A stretch of DNA of 64,000 nt from Wenzhouxiangella sp042310355 (lineage in GTDB: Bacteria > Pseudomonadota > Gammaproteobacteria > Xanthomonadales > Wenzhouxiangellaceae): contig NZ_JBHJMR010000001.1 of assembly GCF_042310355.1 (NCBI RefSeq), positions 558,001-622,000 on the forward strand, written 5' to 3'. Positions 9,130-18,397 of the stretch are shown here, one piece after another; within the stretch, counting starts at the first letter, position 1; every line of letters begins with the position of its first letter. Position numbers and translations under genes: made by a program. Under the pieces are notes generated by a model. The model made no database searches. It was given only the letters and a program-made list of their open reading frames with translations, and was not told where the DNA came from.

Positions 9130-9211
9130 GGTTTCAGGTTTCAGGTTTCAGGTTTCAGGGAGAACACTTCCGGAGCCCGCCCCTGAAACCTGAACCCTGA
9201 AACCTGAAACC
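9130..9211. repeat. Inverted repeat built from tandem GGTTTCA heptamers
   Basis: Four head-to-tail GGTTTCA units (9130-9157) face four TGAAACC units (9184-9211, one of them TGAACCC) across a ~20-nt loop. The stem is ~31 bp with one mismatch. It occupies the gap between the antiporter stop and the dnaE start. Confidence 0.9.
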
Positions 9212-9215
9212 TTCT

Positions 9216-10865
9216 TTAAACCGTCCTCCCAACCATCCGAACCCCCAAAATCAAGGCGATGGCGCCAACGGGCAGACACACCCACCACGGAATCCCGAAC
9301 CCGGCCGGCAGGGTGCCGAGGACGATGGCGGCCGCGCCGGCGAACAGGGCGTAGGGCAGCTGGGTGCGAACGTGTTCGATATGGTCGCACTGGCTGGCCA
9401 TCGAAGACAGGATGGTGGTGTCGGAAATGGGCGAGCAGTGGTCGCCCCAGACGGCGCCGCCGAGCACGGCTGCAACCGTGCCGTAGAGGATCGGCATGTG
9501 CTCGGCGCCGGTCATGCCGTTGTTGCTCATCAGCGTCCAGGTCAGCGGCAGCAGCAGTGGCAGGAGGATGCCCATCGTGCCCCAGCTCGAGCCGGTGGAA
9601 AACGCCGTGGCGGCGGCCAGCACGAAGACGACCGTCGGCAACAGGCCGGGATGAAGGCGGTCACCGAGCAGCTCGGACAGGAAGGCGGCGGTGCCCAGCG
9701 CGCTGGTGATGTCGGACAGCGCCCAGGCCATCACGAGAATGATCACCGCCAGCAGCATGCTTCTCAGGCCGGTGAACCAGGCGGCCATCGTCTCGGAGAT
9801 CGTCAGGCTGCGATGCAGCAATGTCATGGCAATGGCCGACACCACGCCGAGCAGCGAACCCCACAGCAGGGACTGGTAGGGATCGGCATCGCCGATGATC
9901 GCCTGGAGCGTGTCGCCCTCACCGCTGGCGAAAAGCCCGCCAATGACGGTGACGACCAATACGACCACCGGCACGACGGCATTGCGGGCCAGGCATCTTG
10001 TGCCCTCGGCGGGCTGGACCTGCTGCATGTCGTCGTCGATCAGGGCGGTGCTCACGGCAGACGGAGCGACTTGCCCCTCGTGCCGGGCGCGTTTCTCGGC
10101 CGCGTGCATGGGGCCGAAATCTCTGCCTGAAAGCACGATGACAAAGACCAGCACCAGCGCGAACAGCGGGTAGAAGCTGTAGGGGATCGAATTGAGGAAG
10201 ACGAAGTAGGCGTTCATATCGAGGCCGGCGATGCCCGCCATGGCGTCGCGAATCAGGCCGACCTCGTAGCCGATCCAGGTGGTCACCAGCGCCAGGCAGG
10301 CGATCGGTGCGGCGGTGGAATCGACCAGGTAGGCGAGCTTCTCGCGCGAGACTTTCATGCGGTCGGTCACCGGCCGCATGGTATTGCCCACCACCAGGGT
10401 ATTGGCGTAGTCATCGAAGAAAATCGCCAGCCCCATGACGACCGTGGCGATACTGGCGCGCCGGGCCGAATCGGCAAAACCGACGATGCGTTCGACCACG
10501 CCCTGAAGCCCGCCGTTCTTCGAGATGATGCCGACCATGCCGCCGATCATCATCGAGAAGACGATCACCGAAACGCGCCCTGAATCCGCGAAAGCGCCGA
10601 CGACGTAGGTCTCCATGCTCTGCAAGAGACCGGAAAAAAGTCCGACCAGCGTGAAATCGTTGAGCGCCCAGGCGCCGAGCCAGATGCCGACGAACAGCGC
10701 CGGAACGACCTGCCTGAGGATCAGCGCCAGCACGATGGCGATGACCGGCGGCAGGATCGACACCCAACCGAAGGACTCGCCTTCGGCGCCGAAGGCGGCG
10801 GGGCTGGCGATCAACAATGCGAACAGGGTCAAGCCGCGCAGGGCGGGGAGCTTGTTGTAATTCAT
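9216..10865 (-). CDS. NhaC-family Na+/H+ antiporter
   Basis: A 549-residue polytopic membrane protein with about 11-12 hydrophobic segments. It has the NhaC/YfcC-like core: FFDDYANTLVVGNTMRPVTDR (about residue 155) and the SGSSWGTMGILLPL and WGDHCSPISDTTILSS motifs near the C-terminus. It would exchange cytoplasmic Na+ for H+, or a substrate such as lysine or malate as in related NhaC-type exchangers. The start at 10865 is chosen because it gives an ATGA overlap with the upstream DUF349 gene and begins with a hydrophobic signal-like segment; a start 36 bp earlier would lie inside that gene. Exact ion specificity is not readable. Confidence 0.85.
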   Translation of the reverse strand: MNYNKLPALRGLTLFALLIASPAAFGAEGESFGWVSILPPVIAIVLALILRQVVPALFVGIWLGAWALNDFTLVGLFSGLLQSMETYVVGAFADSGRVSVIVFSMMIGGMVGIISKNGGLQGVVERIVGFADSARRASIATVVMGLAIFFDDYANTLVVGNTMRPVTDRMKVSREKLAYLVDSTAAPIACLALVTTWIGYEVGLIRDAMAGIAGLDMNAYFVFLNSIPYSFYPLFALVLVFVIVLSGRDFGPMHAAEKRARHEGQVAPSAVSTALIDDDMQQVQPAEGTRCLARNAVVPVVVLVVTVIGGLFASGEGDTLQAIIGDADPYQSLLWGSLLGVVSAIAMTLLHRSLTISETMAAWFTGLRSMLLAVIILVMAWALSDITSALGTAAFLSELLGDRLHPGLLPTVVFVLAAATAFSTGSSWGTMGILLPLLLPLTWTLMSNNGMTGAEHMPILYGTVAAVLGGAVWGDHCSPISDTTILSSMASQCDHIEHVRTQLPYALFAGAAAIVLGTLPAGFGIPWWVCLPVGAIALILGVRMVGRTV

Positions 10866-13546
10866 TCTGTACCCGACATCGACTCGAGTACATTCTGGCA
10901 CTTGTGGAAGCGCTTTGCCATGGCGTCGTGATGGTCGAGGGGCTGGGGAAAGCTTTCGTACCAGCGACGGCGCAGGTCGGCCAGTTCCTCGGCAAGGCCG
11001 GGCGCGTCGCCGCGCTCGCTCATGCGCTGGGCCAGGCGTTCGACCTGGAAATTCATGCGTGCCTGGCGATCTTCCGCGGGGGATTCCAGCCCGGCCAGGA
11101 ATTCCATCTCGATGACGATCCGGCGGGCCTTTTCACCGTTTTCTTCCACCTGCGAGGCGATCGAATCCGTGGTCACGTCCGGATCGGCCAGCATTCCCGC
11201 GGCGGCGCTTAGTGCCGCGGCGCTTTCACCCACGGGGGCGTCGGGTATATCGATGGAAGGGAGCTCTCCGGACTGGCGTTGCTTCCAGGCCGATTGCAGC
11301 TGCCCGGCCAGCTCATCGAGTCGCTCGAGTGCCCGTCGCTGCGCCGCGCGGCGGCGATCGGCAAGCCGCTTTTCGAGCGCACGCCGGGCCTTTTCGAAGC
11401 GCTCGTTCAACTGCGCGGGACGGCGGCCGGCCGACGCCCAGTCCGAGCTCAGGGCGCGCATTCGGCCTTCGGCCTGGTCGAGCTCGGCTTCGTCGATCTC
11501 GGCCAGTTGCTCGGCCTGCGCGAGTAGATCGCGCAGGGCGGCGAGCTCGGCTTCCTGGGCTTCGCGGCGCTCATCCTGCTCACCGCGGAGCTTCTCGAAC
11601 AGCGGGTCGATCGGCGCACGGAACTCCTTCCAGAGCTTCTGCTCGACCCTGCGCCGGCCCGTGCCGGCCTTCTGCCAGCGTGCTTGCAGGGCCTTGGCCT
11701 GCTCGATGGCCGCCTTGTGGTCGGTCTCGTGTTCCAGCGCCTGGGCTTCCCGGATCAGCCGCCGCTTGTCGTTCTCGATGGCATCGAATGCCTCGTCGAG
11801 GCGCTTCGAGAGCGCGTCCATCAGCTCGCGCAATCCAGCTGCCGCCTTGCCCCGGGACTTCGGCGGGACGTCGTCGAGCCGGCGGATGGCCAGCCGTGCG
11901 TTCTTGAGAAACTGCTTGAGCGCTTCGATGCCGCTGTCGCCGTCGGCCGCCACGGCGCGCCCGCGTTCGAGGAAGGCCTCGAGCTGCTGGAGACTTTCGG
12001 CCTGCACCTCGTGGCGCTTCTCGAAGAAGGGTTGCGCCTGTTCGAAGGCGCTCTTGCAGGCGGCCTGGAAGCGCCGCCACTGCCCGGACGGGGCGGCGTG
12101 CTGGCGCTTGTCGCCGGGCAGTACCTCGAGATCCTCGAGATGCTGCCATTCCTTGCGGGCTTCCTTGAGCGCCGCGGTGATGGCGTCGGGATGTTGCCCC
12201 GAGTCGGCCAGCTGCTCCACCCGCTCGATCAGCTCGTCGCGATGCTTGTTATTGGACCAATGCTCCCAGTCGCGCATCTCCCGCAACCGTCCCTCGAGTC
12301 GCCCGAGGCGTCCGGCGACTTCGCGCGGGCGCTGCCTGGGCTTGAGTCGATCGATGCGGCTGCGCAATTCCCGCAGGCCGGCCTGGGCCCCGGCGATATC
12401 GCCGGCGTCGAGCCGTTCGGCGAGGGCGTCGAGTTCCTTCTGCCAGTCCGTGCTGTCGGCGGCATCGGCCTGCCGGGTTGGCGCCTTGTCCGGCTTCTTC
12501 GCTTCCTCGGCCGCCTGGCGTCGCTGCTGCAGCTGCCTGAGAATCGGCAGCGCTCGCTCGCGCAGCGCTTCGTCTTCGCTGCCCGGTTCGACAATCTTCT
12601 GCCAGCGGCGATCGAACTCGCCCAGCAGCTCACCGGCCTTGTCGGCGCCGATGCGATCGATCGCGTCGAGGGCTTCCAGGCGGGCGACCAGGTCGGCGAG
12701 CTCGCGGTTCGCTTCGTCCTCGGCGGGCGCGACCGGCGGCTCCGACCCGGCCGCGGCGCGGCGCGCCGGCGCTTCGAGGGCCCTGCGCACGATCTCCAGT
12801 GCGCCGCGGAATCGTCGCTCGAGGGTTTCGGGGGGCGCGTCGGTTTCTCGCCAGAGCGCTTCGAGTTCATCGTGCTCGTGCTTGCGGTCGCCATCGAACT
12901 GCCCGCGCGCCAGGCGCTCGGCGCGCTCGACCAGGCGCGAGGCGGACTCGGTGGCGGCGTCGTAATCGCCACGCGCGGCCTGCAGTTCGTGAAGGCGCGC
13001 CTCCACGGCGCGCGCGCGTCGCTTGCTGCGACGCTTGAGCGCGCCCGCGATCCGTTCGAGGGTCGAGGTCTGCTCGATGCGCTCGATCAGGGACAGGGCC
13101 AGTTCTTCGTCGGCTTCCTCGATCACCCGGTCTCCGAGAAAGCCGGGCGAGTCGATCCGCAGCAGGGCTTCTGTTCGCAATGCCCGGTCGGGCGCCCGGG
13201 TCGCGACGCGACGAATATAGTCGCCGTCGTCGATGCGCCGGAACCACTCCAGCCTTTCCTTGACCAGGTCTTCGCTCGGCCGCTGCATGACGACCCTGGC
13301 CAGGAAGGCGTCGGCGGCCTCGACGATGGCCGGGTCGGATTCGCGCAGACGGGCGTCGAGCCAGAAGGGTTCGGTGTTGATGCGGCGCAGGGCCGCCAGC
13401 CGGACTTCGGCGGCTTCGTCGTGCTCGGCGATTCGGCCGAGCTCGGTCCGCAGTTCGGCATCGTCGCTCTCGGCCACGGCCTGAGCGCGCACGACCGGGT
13501 CTTTCTGCTGCCAGGGCTTGCCGAAGAGGCGGGATTTGATGCTCAT
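10862..13546 (-). CDS. DUF349 domain-containing protein
   Basis: An 894-residue, strongly charged, almost entirely helical protein with repeated DUF349-type units. Examples are LWKEFRAPIDPLFEKLRGEQDERR, WRRFQAACKSAFEQAQPFFEKRH and related W-x-x-F helices spaced roughly 70 residues apart. Long Glu/Arg/Ala stretches predict coiled coil, and there is no signal peptide. The family is widespread in proteobacteria and its function is not firmly established. The ATG followed by SIKSRLFGKPWQQ is preferred to one 66 bp upstream because family members begin in this way. A TATAAT on the minus strand (13581-13586) lies about 35 bp upstream. It is coupled by ATGA to the antiporter gene, an association I cannot explain functionally. 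Confidence 0.8.
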   Translation of the reverse strand: MSIKSRLFGKPWQQKDPVVRAQAVAESDDAELRTELGRIAEHDEAAEVRLAALRRINTEPFWLDARLRESDPAIVEAADAFLARVVMQRPSEDLVKERLEWFRRIDDGDYIRRVATRAPDRALRTEALLRIDSPGFLGDRVIEEADEELALSLIERIEQTSTLERIAGALKRRSKRRARAVEARLHELQAARGDYDAATESASRLVERAERLARGQFDGDRKHEHDELEALWRETDAPPETLERRFRGALEIVRRALEAPARRAAAGSEPPVAPAEDEANRELADLVARLEALDAIDRIGADKAGELLGEFDRRWQKIVEPGSEDEALRERALPILRQLQQRRQAAEEAKKPDKAPTRQADAADSTDWQKELDALAERLDAGDIAGAQAGLRELRSRIDRLKPRQRPREVAGRLGRLEGRLREMRDWEHWSNNKHRDELIERVEQLADSGQHPDAITAALKEARKEWQHLEDLEVLPGDKRQHAAPSGQWRRFQAACKSAFEQAQPFFEKRHEVQAESLQQLEAFLERGRAVAADGDSGIEALKQFLKNARLAIRRLDDVPPKSRGKAAAGLRELMDALSKRLDEAFDAIENDKRRLIREAQALEHETDHKAAIEQAKALQARWQKAGTGRRRVEQKLWKEFRAPIDPLFEKLRGEQDERREAQEAELAALRDLLAQAEQLAEIDEAELDQAEGRMRALSSDWASAGRRPAQLNERFEKARRALEKRLADRRRAAQRRALERLDELAGQLQSAWKQRQSGELPSIDIPDAPVGESAAALSAAAGMLADPDVTTDSIASQVEENGEKARRIVIEMEFLAGLESPAEDRQARMNFQVERLAQRMSERGDAPGLAEELADLRRRWYESFPQPLDHHDAMAKRFHKCQNVLESMSGTE

Positions 13547-13633
13547 GAGCGCGTGCTTCGCCGTGTAAAGGTCAGTCCGTATTATAGGGATCTCGCCACC
13601 GATCTGAGCCATGGCTCCAGATCGGTTCGGGGT

Positions 13634-14839
13634 TCAGTACAGTTGCTGCACCATCCTGAAGCCCGCCACCCAGGTGCCGATCGCGGAACCGAGGTTGGAC
13701 AGGAAGAAGACCAGGAGTACGCGCGAGACGCGGTTGCGCCACCAGCCCGAAAGCTTGACGACGTCGTCGCGCAAGGTCTCGAAGTCGCCCACCCGGGGCT
13801 TGCGCAGCCAGGCCTCGACCGCACCGGTGACCATGCCGGCGCCGATGGTCGGGTTGAGTGAGGTCAGCGGGGCGGCCAGCAGCGCGGTACCGACCGTCAG
13901 CAGGTGGCCGCCGGCGATCAGGGCGCCGAGCGCCGACAGGGTGCCGTTGATGATCACCCAGGTGGCCACCAGCGCCCAGCCCAGTTCGGGTGAGCGTGAA
14001 AAGCCGATGATGAAGCCGGTCGCGACCAGTACCAGCACCAGCCAGGGCAGGGTCTTGAGCAGTCTCGACGCCGGCGGCATGGTGTTGAGCGACTCGACCG
14101 TCTCGGCCGGTTCGCTCTGGGCTTCGAGTGCTTGGGCGGTGCCCTCGAGGTGACCGGCGCCGAGCACGGCCAGCACCTTGCGCGGGGCGTGTTGCCCGTT
14201 CTCCTGCCTCAGGCGCGCGGCCATGAAGCGGTCGCGCTCGGCGATCAGCGCCTCGAAAAGTTCCGGGGCGGACTCGGAGAACTCGCTGAAGGTCTCGGTC
14301 AGTAGATCGCCCTGCTTGAGGCGTTCGATGTCGTCCTCGCTGACTTCCTGGCGCGAGAACATCGACATGACCAGGCCGTTGAGCATCAGCCAGCGCTTCC
14401 ACCACGACAGGCTTCGGGATGCGCGCCGCAGGGTGATGCCGATGTCGCGGTCGATGAGCTGCACCGGCACATCGGCCCGGCGGGCGGCCTCGATGGCCAT
14501 CTTCATTTCCGCGCCCGGCTCGATACCGAACTGCTCGGCGATTCTTCGCTGATAGGCCGCCAGCGCGAGCGAGGCCATCATCATGCCCGCCTTGCCCTGA
14601 CGAATGACCTGGAACAGGTCCATGTCACGCCAGGCGTCGCGCTCGGTGAGCGTCTGGTAGCGGGGCGCGCAGAGTTCGATCGCGACGGCGTCGTAATGCC
14701 CGCTGTCGATCAGGCGCTCGACCGCCTCGGCGCTGGTGCGCGAGACGTGGGCGGTGCCGAGCAGGGCGTAGTCCACGCCGTCACGCGTGATGTGGCGGAC
14801 GGGCTCGTCGCCGAAGAGTTCGGTTTGTTCGGAGGTCAT
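13634..14839 (-). CDS. TraB/PrgY family protein
   Basis: A 401-residue member of the TraB (PrgY/GumN-related) family. The N-terminal catalytic-like domain has ALLGTAHVSRTSAEAVERLI and VAIELCAPRY, with two conserved histidine or glutamate positions, plus VLAVLGAGHLEGT at ~240. Several C-terminal transmembrane segments follow (LLKTLPWLVLVLVATGFIIG, WALVATWVIINGTLSALGALIAGG, VLLVFFLSNLGSAIGTWVAGF). In PrgY the family blocks peptide pheromone activity; in most bacteria the substrate is unknown. The ATG at 14839 is chosen over one at 14959 because the extra residues are low-complexity and the homology begins at MTSEQTELFG. The gene is divergent from the peptidase gene, with a ~120-bp shared upstream region. 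Confidence 0.82.
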   Translation of the reverse strand: MTSEQTELFGDEPVRHITRDGVDYALLGTAHVSRTSAEAVERLIDSGHYDAVAIELCAPRYQTLTERDAWRDMDLFQVIRQGKAGMMMASLALAAYQRRIAEQFGIEPGAEMKMAIEAARRADVPVQLIDRDIGITLRRASRSLSWWKRWLMLNGLVMSMFSRQEVSEDDIERLKQGDLLTETFSEFSESAPELFEALIAERDRFMAARLRQENGQHAPRKVLAVLGAGHLEGTAQALEAQSEPAETVESLNTMPPASRLLKTLPWLVLVLVATGFIIGFSRSPELGWALVATWVIINGTLSALGALIAGGHLLTVGTALLAAPLTSLNPTIGAGMVTGAVEAWLRKPRVGDFETLRDDVVKLSGWWRNRVSRVLLVFFLSNLGSAIGTWVAGFRMVQQLY

Positions 14840-14961
14840 TGATGCCGGTCGCGCGAAAGCAATGGGGCAGTTTAGCCGATCAGGCAATATTTTTTGCTGG
14901 TGGGAACTGGCGCTTCGGGCGATACTCCAATCAGAGTCCTTGACCCTTTCGGGTGCCATTC

Positions 14962-15672
14962 ATGCCGCTTGCCGTTCCCGCTCTCCTGGAGATCGAGGCC
15001 CAGCCCGATACCACGACCTGCGGCCCTACCTGCCTGCATGCCGTCTACCGTCATTTCGGCGACGATATCGGCCTTGAGCAGGTCATCGACGAAATCCAGC
15101 GCCTTGACCATGGCGGCACGCTCGATGTGTTTCTGGCCAATCACGCGCTGGCGCGAGGCTACCGGGCGGTCATTCATACCTGGAACCTGGAGGTCTTCGA
15201 CCCGACCTGGTTCGCCACTCCGAAGGTCGACCTCGCCGAGCGATTGCGGCGCCAGGCGGACTTCAAGCAGCGCGAGAGGCTGTCGACGGCCACCGCCGGC
15301 TACCTGGCCTACCTGGCGTCGGGCGGTCGAATCCGGTTCAACGACCTCAACCGGGCGCTCTTGCGGCGTTTGCTGAGCGATGGCCATCCGGTGCTGACCG
15401 GTTTGAGCGCGACCTATCTCTATCGCGGCGCGCGCGAATGGGGCCCCGACGATGCCGACGACGACATCCGGGGCGAACCCGTGGGGCATTTCGTGATCCT
15501 GGCCGGTTATCGACGCGCGACGCGCGAGCTGATCGTTGCCGACCCGACCAGCCCCAATCCGCAGGGCAGCCAGGTCTATTGTGTACACATCGACCGGGTA
15601 ATCGGGGCGATCCTGCTGGGGGCCCTGACCTACGATGCGAACCTGCTCGTGATTCGACCATGCAACAGCTGA
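14962..15672 (+). CDS. C39-like cysteine peptidase of an amidoligase cluster
   Basis: A 236-residue papain-fold peptidase of the C39-like family. Gln14 and Cys20 in QPDTTTCGPTCLHAVYRHFG form the oxyanion and nucleophile pair. His in GHFVILAGYRR and the Asp of IVADPTSPN complete the triad. There is no signal peptide and no ABC transporter domain, so it is not a bacteriocin exporter of the usual kind. It opens a four-gene set with an RLAN-RimK ligase, a GCS2-type ligase and an N-formylglutamate amidohydrolase, and overlaps the ligase by 13 bp. A role in trimming or hydrolysing the peptide made by its neighbours is inferred. GTG at 14953 is an alternative start. Confidence 0.8.
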   Translation: MPLAVPALLEIEAQPDTTTCGPTCLHAVYRHFGDDIGLEQVIDEIQRLDHGGTLDVFLANHALARGYRAVIHTWNLEVFDPTWFATPKVDLAERLRRQADFKQRERLSTATAGYLAYLASGGRIRFNDLNRALLRRLLSDGHPVLTGLSATYLYRGAREWGPDDADDDIRGEPVGHFVILAGYRRATRELIVADPTSPNPQGSQVYCVHIDRVIGAILLGALTYDANLLVIRPCNS

Positions 15673-17132
15673 TCGTCGTCAGCCGCAACGAGGACTGGCC
15701 GCTGGAAAACGAGGGCGTCGAGCGCGTTCTCGCGCGCGATTACCTGACCCAACCCGACTGGTCGGAGCGGCGGTCGACGCGCGTCTACAATCTCTGTCGC
15801 AGCTACGGCTACCAGTCCAACGGCTATTACGTTTCGCTGCTGGCAGCCGCGCGCGGGCACAAGCCGCTGCCCTCGGTGGCGACTCTGCAGGACTTTCGCG
15901 CGCCCGACATCGTTCGCATGACCGGCGTGGAGCTGGCGCGCCTGATCGAAACCGGGCTCAGGCCCTTGCAGTCCGACGAGTTCACGCTTTCGATCTACTT
16001 CGGTCGCAACCTGGCGCGGCGTTACGACCGGTTGTCGCGGGCGTTGTTCAACCTGTTTCCGGCGCCGTTGTTGCGCGCCCGTTTCAAGCGACTCGCCGAA
16101 GGCTGGAGCCTCAGGCGCATCGCGCCGGTTTCGTTCAGCGATATTCCCGAAACGCACCTTGATTTCGTCCGCGAGGCCGCGACCCGCTATTTTTCCGGCC
16201 AGCGCCCGCGCACGCCGCGCTCGAAGGTGTCGCGTTTCGATCTGGCGATGCTGGTCAACCCCGGGGAAGCCCATCCGCCGTCGGACGAGAAGGCGCTGAC
16301 ACGCTTCGAACGCGCCGCCGAGACCGTGGGGTTTCATATCGAGCGGCTGGGGCCCGACGAGATCGGTCGTCTGGCCGAGTTCGATGCCCTGTTCATTCGC
16401 GAGACGACGGCGGTCAATCATCACACCTACCGCTTCGCGCGCAAGGCCGCGGCCGAGGGCCTGGTGGTGATCGACGACCCGGACTCCATCCTCAAGTGCA
16501 CGAACAAGGTCTACCTGGCCGAGCTGCTGCAGCGCCACGGCATTGCCGCGCCGCGGACCTTGCTGGTGCATCGCGACAACGCCGGCGAGATCGAGGCGCG
16601 GCTGGGCCTGCCGGTCGTGCTCAAGCAGCCCGACAGCGCATTCTCGCTGGGCGTGGTTCGAATCGAGGACCGAGAGACCCTCGACCGGACGGTGCGCGAG
16701 ATGCTCCGCGGCAGTGAGTTGATCGTGGCGCAGGAATACCTGCCGACCGCCTTCGACTGGCGCGTGGGCGTCATCGACGGTCGGGCGATGTACGTGTGCC
16801 GCTACCACATGGCCCGCGGCCATTGGCAGATCTACAACCACGCTGCCACCGGCGTCAGCGAGGACGACGAGGGCATGGCCGACACCCTGTCGGTGGGCGA
16901 AGCGCCCGAGGCCGTCGTGCAGACAGCGGTCAAGGCCGCCGGCCTGATCGGCGACGGTCTCTACGGTGTCGACCTCAAGGAGGTCGCCGGCCGCGTGCTG
17001 GTCATCGAGATCAACGATAACCCCTCGATCGACGCCGGCTGCGAGGACGCCGTACTGCGCGACGCCCTCTACCGCGAGATCATGGGCGTGATGTTCAATC
17101 GCGTCACCCGGCGCAAGCTCGGCCGTCGGTAG
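15660..17132 (+). CDS. RimK-like ATP-grasp ligase with RLAN N-terminal domain
   Basis: A 490-residue two-part protein. Residues 1 to ~190 match the RimK-like ATP-grasp N-terminal (RLAN) domain (MQQLIVVSRNEDWPLE, NLCRSYGYQSNGYYVSLLAAARGHKPLPS). Residues ~200-480 are RimK-like ATP-grasp: KCTNKVYLAELL, VVLKQPDSAFSLGV with the ATP-binding Lys, QEYLPTAFDWRVGV, and EINDNPSIDAG with the Mg-binding Glu and Asn. Such enzymes ligate an amino acid to a carboxylate through an acyl phosphate. The acceptor is not known; ribosomal protein S6 is unlikely given the RLAN domain and the neighbouring GCS2 ligase. The ATG inside the peptidase gene is chosen because it begins the RLAN homology. Confidence 0.88.
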   Translation: MQQLIVVSRNEDWPLENEGVERVLARDYLTQPDWSERRSTRVYNLCRSYGYQSNGYYVSLLAAARGHKPLPSVATLQDFRAPDIVRMTGVELARLIETGLRPLQSDEFTLSIYFGRNLARRYDRLSRALFNLFPAPLLRARFKRLAEGWSLRRIAPVSFSDIPETHLDFVREAATRYFSGQRPRTPRSKVSRFDLAMLVNPGEAHPPSDEKALTRFERAAETVGFHIERLGPDEIGRLAEFDALFIRETTAVNHHTYRFARKAAAEGLVVIDDPDSILKCTNKVYLAELLQRHGIAAPRTLLVHRDNAGEIEARLGLPVVLKQPDSAFSLGVVRIEDRETLDRTVREMLRGSELIVAQEYLPTAFDWRVGVIDGRAMYVCRYHMARGHWQIYNHAATGVSEDDEGMADTLSVGEAPEAVVQTAVKAAGLIGDGLYGVDLKEVAGRVLVIEINDNPSIDAGCEDAVLRDALYREIMGVMFNRVTRRKLGRR

Positions 17133-17155
17133 TGCGTTGAGTCAAAGGACGATAC

Positions 17156-18397
17156 ATGCCGACCATCGAACCGCTAACCCCCCAGCCTTACCTGCGTGCC
17201 TTCTCCGGCTACGGCATCGAGCTCGAGTACATGATCGTCGGGCAGGACAGCCTGTCGGTCAGCACCATGGCGGATCGACTGCTGGCGCTCCAGGCCGGCG
17301 AGATCGTCAACGAGGTCGACAAGGGCGCGCTGGCATGGTCGAACGAACTCGTGCTCCACGTGATCGAACTCAAGACCAACGGCCCGGCGCCATCCATTGA
17401 AAACCTGGGCGAAGCCTTCGGCGAGGCGGTCAGGGATATCAATATCCAGCTCTCGCCCATGGGCGCCATGCTGCTGCCCGGCGCCATGCATCCGCTGTTC
17501 GATCCGGAAACCGAAACGCGGCTCTGGCCGCACGGGCAGAACGAGATCTACGCGGCCTACGACCGGATTTTCACCTGCCGCGGCCACGGCTGGTCGAACC
17601 TGCAGTCGATGCACATCAATCTGCCGTTTTTCGATAGCGAGGAATTCCGCCGCCTGCACGCCGCCATCCGGATCGCGCTTCCCCTGATTCCGGCGCTGGC
17701 GGCGGCCTCACCCCTGGTCGAGGGCGCGTGGTCGGGATGGATGGACACGCGCCTGAAGTTCTACCGCGACAACCAGCGGCGAATTCCCGAGATCGCTGGC
17801 CGGATCGTGCCCGAGGCGGTCGAGTCGATAGCCGACTACCACGCGCGGATTCTCGGACCCATGTACCGGGCGATCGAGCCCCACGACCCCGACGGCATCC
17901 TGGCCGACGACTGGCTCAATTCACGCGGCGCGATTGCGCGCTTCGAACGCCAGACGATCGAGATCCGGATCATCGATATCCAGGAATGCCCGGCCGCCGA
18001 CCTGGCGATTGCCGAGGCCGTGGTTGCGCTGGTCTGCCGGCTCTACCAGTCCGACGAGTTGCTGGAACGCGGCCAGGCGCTCTCGACAGCGGCGCTGTCG
18101 CAGCAGCTGTTTGCCGCCGCCGAGCGCGGCAGTGCGGTGGATTTCGACTACGCCCCCTGGCTGTCGATCTTCGGTTCCGGTCCGTCCCGGAGCGGGCGGG
18201 CGCTGTGGCTCGATCTGCTCGACGGCCTGGATGTGTCGAATGCCGCCGCCGCCAAGCTCTCGACCATGGTCGAGCGCGGAACCCTGGGCGAAGCGCTTCG
18301 TCGGCGTCTCGGCGAGCAGCCGGCCCGCACGGCCATTGTTGATTGCTATCGGGAGCTGGCCGAATGCCTGGATCGAAACCGCCTGTTTCAGCCCTGA
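17156..18397 (+). CDS. GCS2-type carboxylate-amine ligase
   Basis: A 413-residue protein of the glutamate-cysteine ligase 2 superfamily. It starts with the hallmark GYGIELEYMIVG, followed by SNELVLHVIELKTNGPAPS, SMHINLPF (metal-binding His-x-Asn) and RFERQTIEIRIIDIQECP, where the core Glu/Arg residues of the active site lie. The superfamily joins an amine to the gamma- or alpha-carboxylate of an amino acid with ATP. It is not the ordinary GshA, and the substrate is unknown. It sits 23 bp after the ATP-grasp ligase and overlaps the amidohydrolase by 34 bp, so two amide-forming enzymes and two hydrolases are made together. Confidence 0.85.
   Translation: MPTIEPLTPQPYLRAFSGYGIELEYMIVGQDSLSVSTMADRLLALQAGEIVNEVDKGALAWSNELVLHVIELKTNGPAPSIENLGEAFGEAVRDINIQLSPMGAMLLPGAMHPLFDPETETRLWPHGQNEIYAAYDRIFTCRGHGWSNLQSMHINLPFFDSEEFRRLHAAIRIALPLIPALAAASPLVEGAWSGWMDTRLKFYRDNQRRIPEIAGRIVPEAVESIADYHARILGPMYRAIEPHDPDGILADDWLNSRGAIARFERQTIEIRIIDIQECPAADLAIAEAVVALVCRLYQSDELLERGQALSTAALSQQLFAAAERGSAVDFDYAPWLSIFGSGPSRSGRALWLDLLDGLDVSNAAAAKLSTMVERGTLGEALRRRLGEQPARTAIVDCYRELAECLDRNRLFQP

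Noticed and set aside
7267..9186. 639-codon open frame antisense to dnaE
   Set aside because: It lies wholly over the strong dnaE coding frame, has His/Gln/Val-rich composition typical of the antisense of GC-rich genes, and shows no domain.
11684..13861. 725-codon open frame antisense to the DUF349 gene
   Set aside because: Long antisense frames are expected opposite Glu/Arg/Ala-rich coding sequence; no start context or family features.
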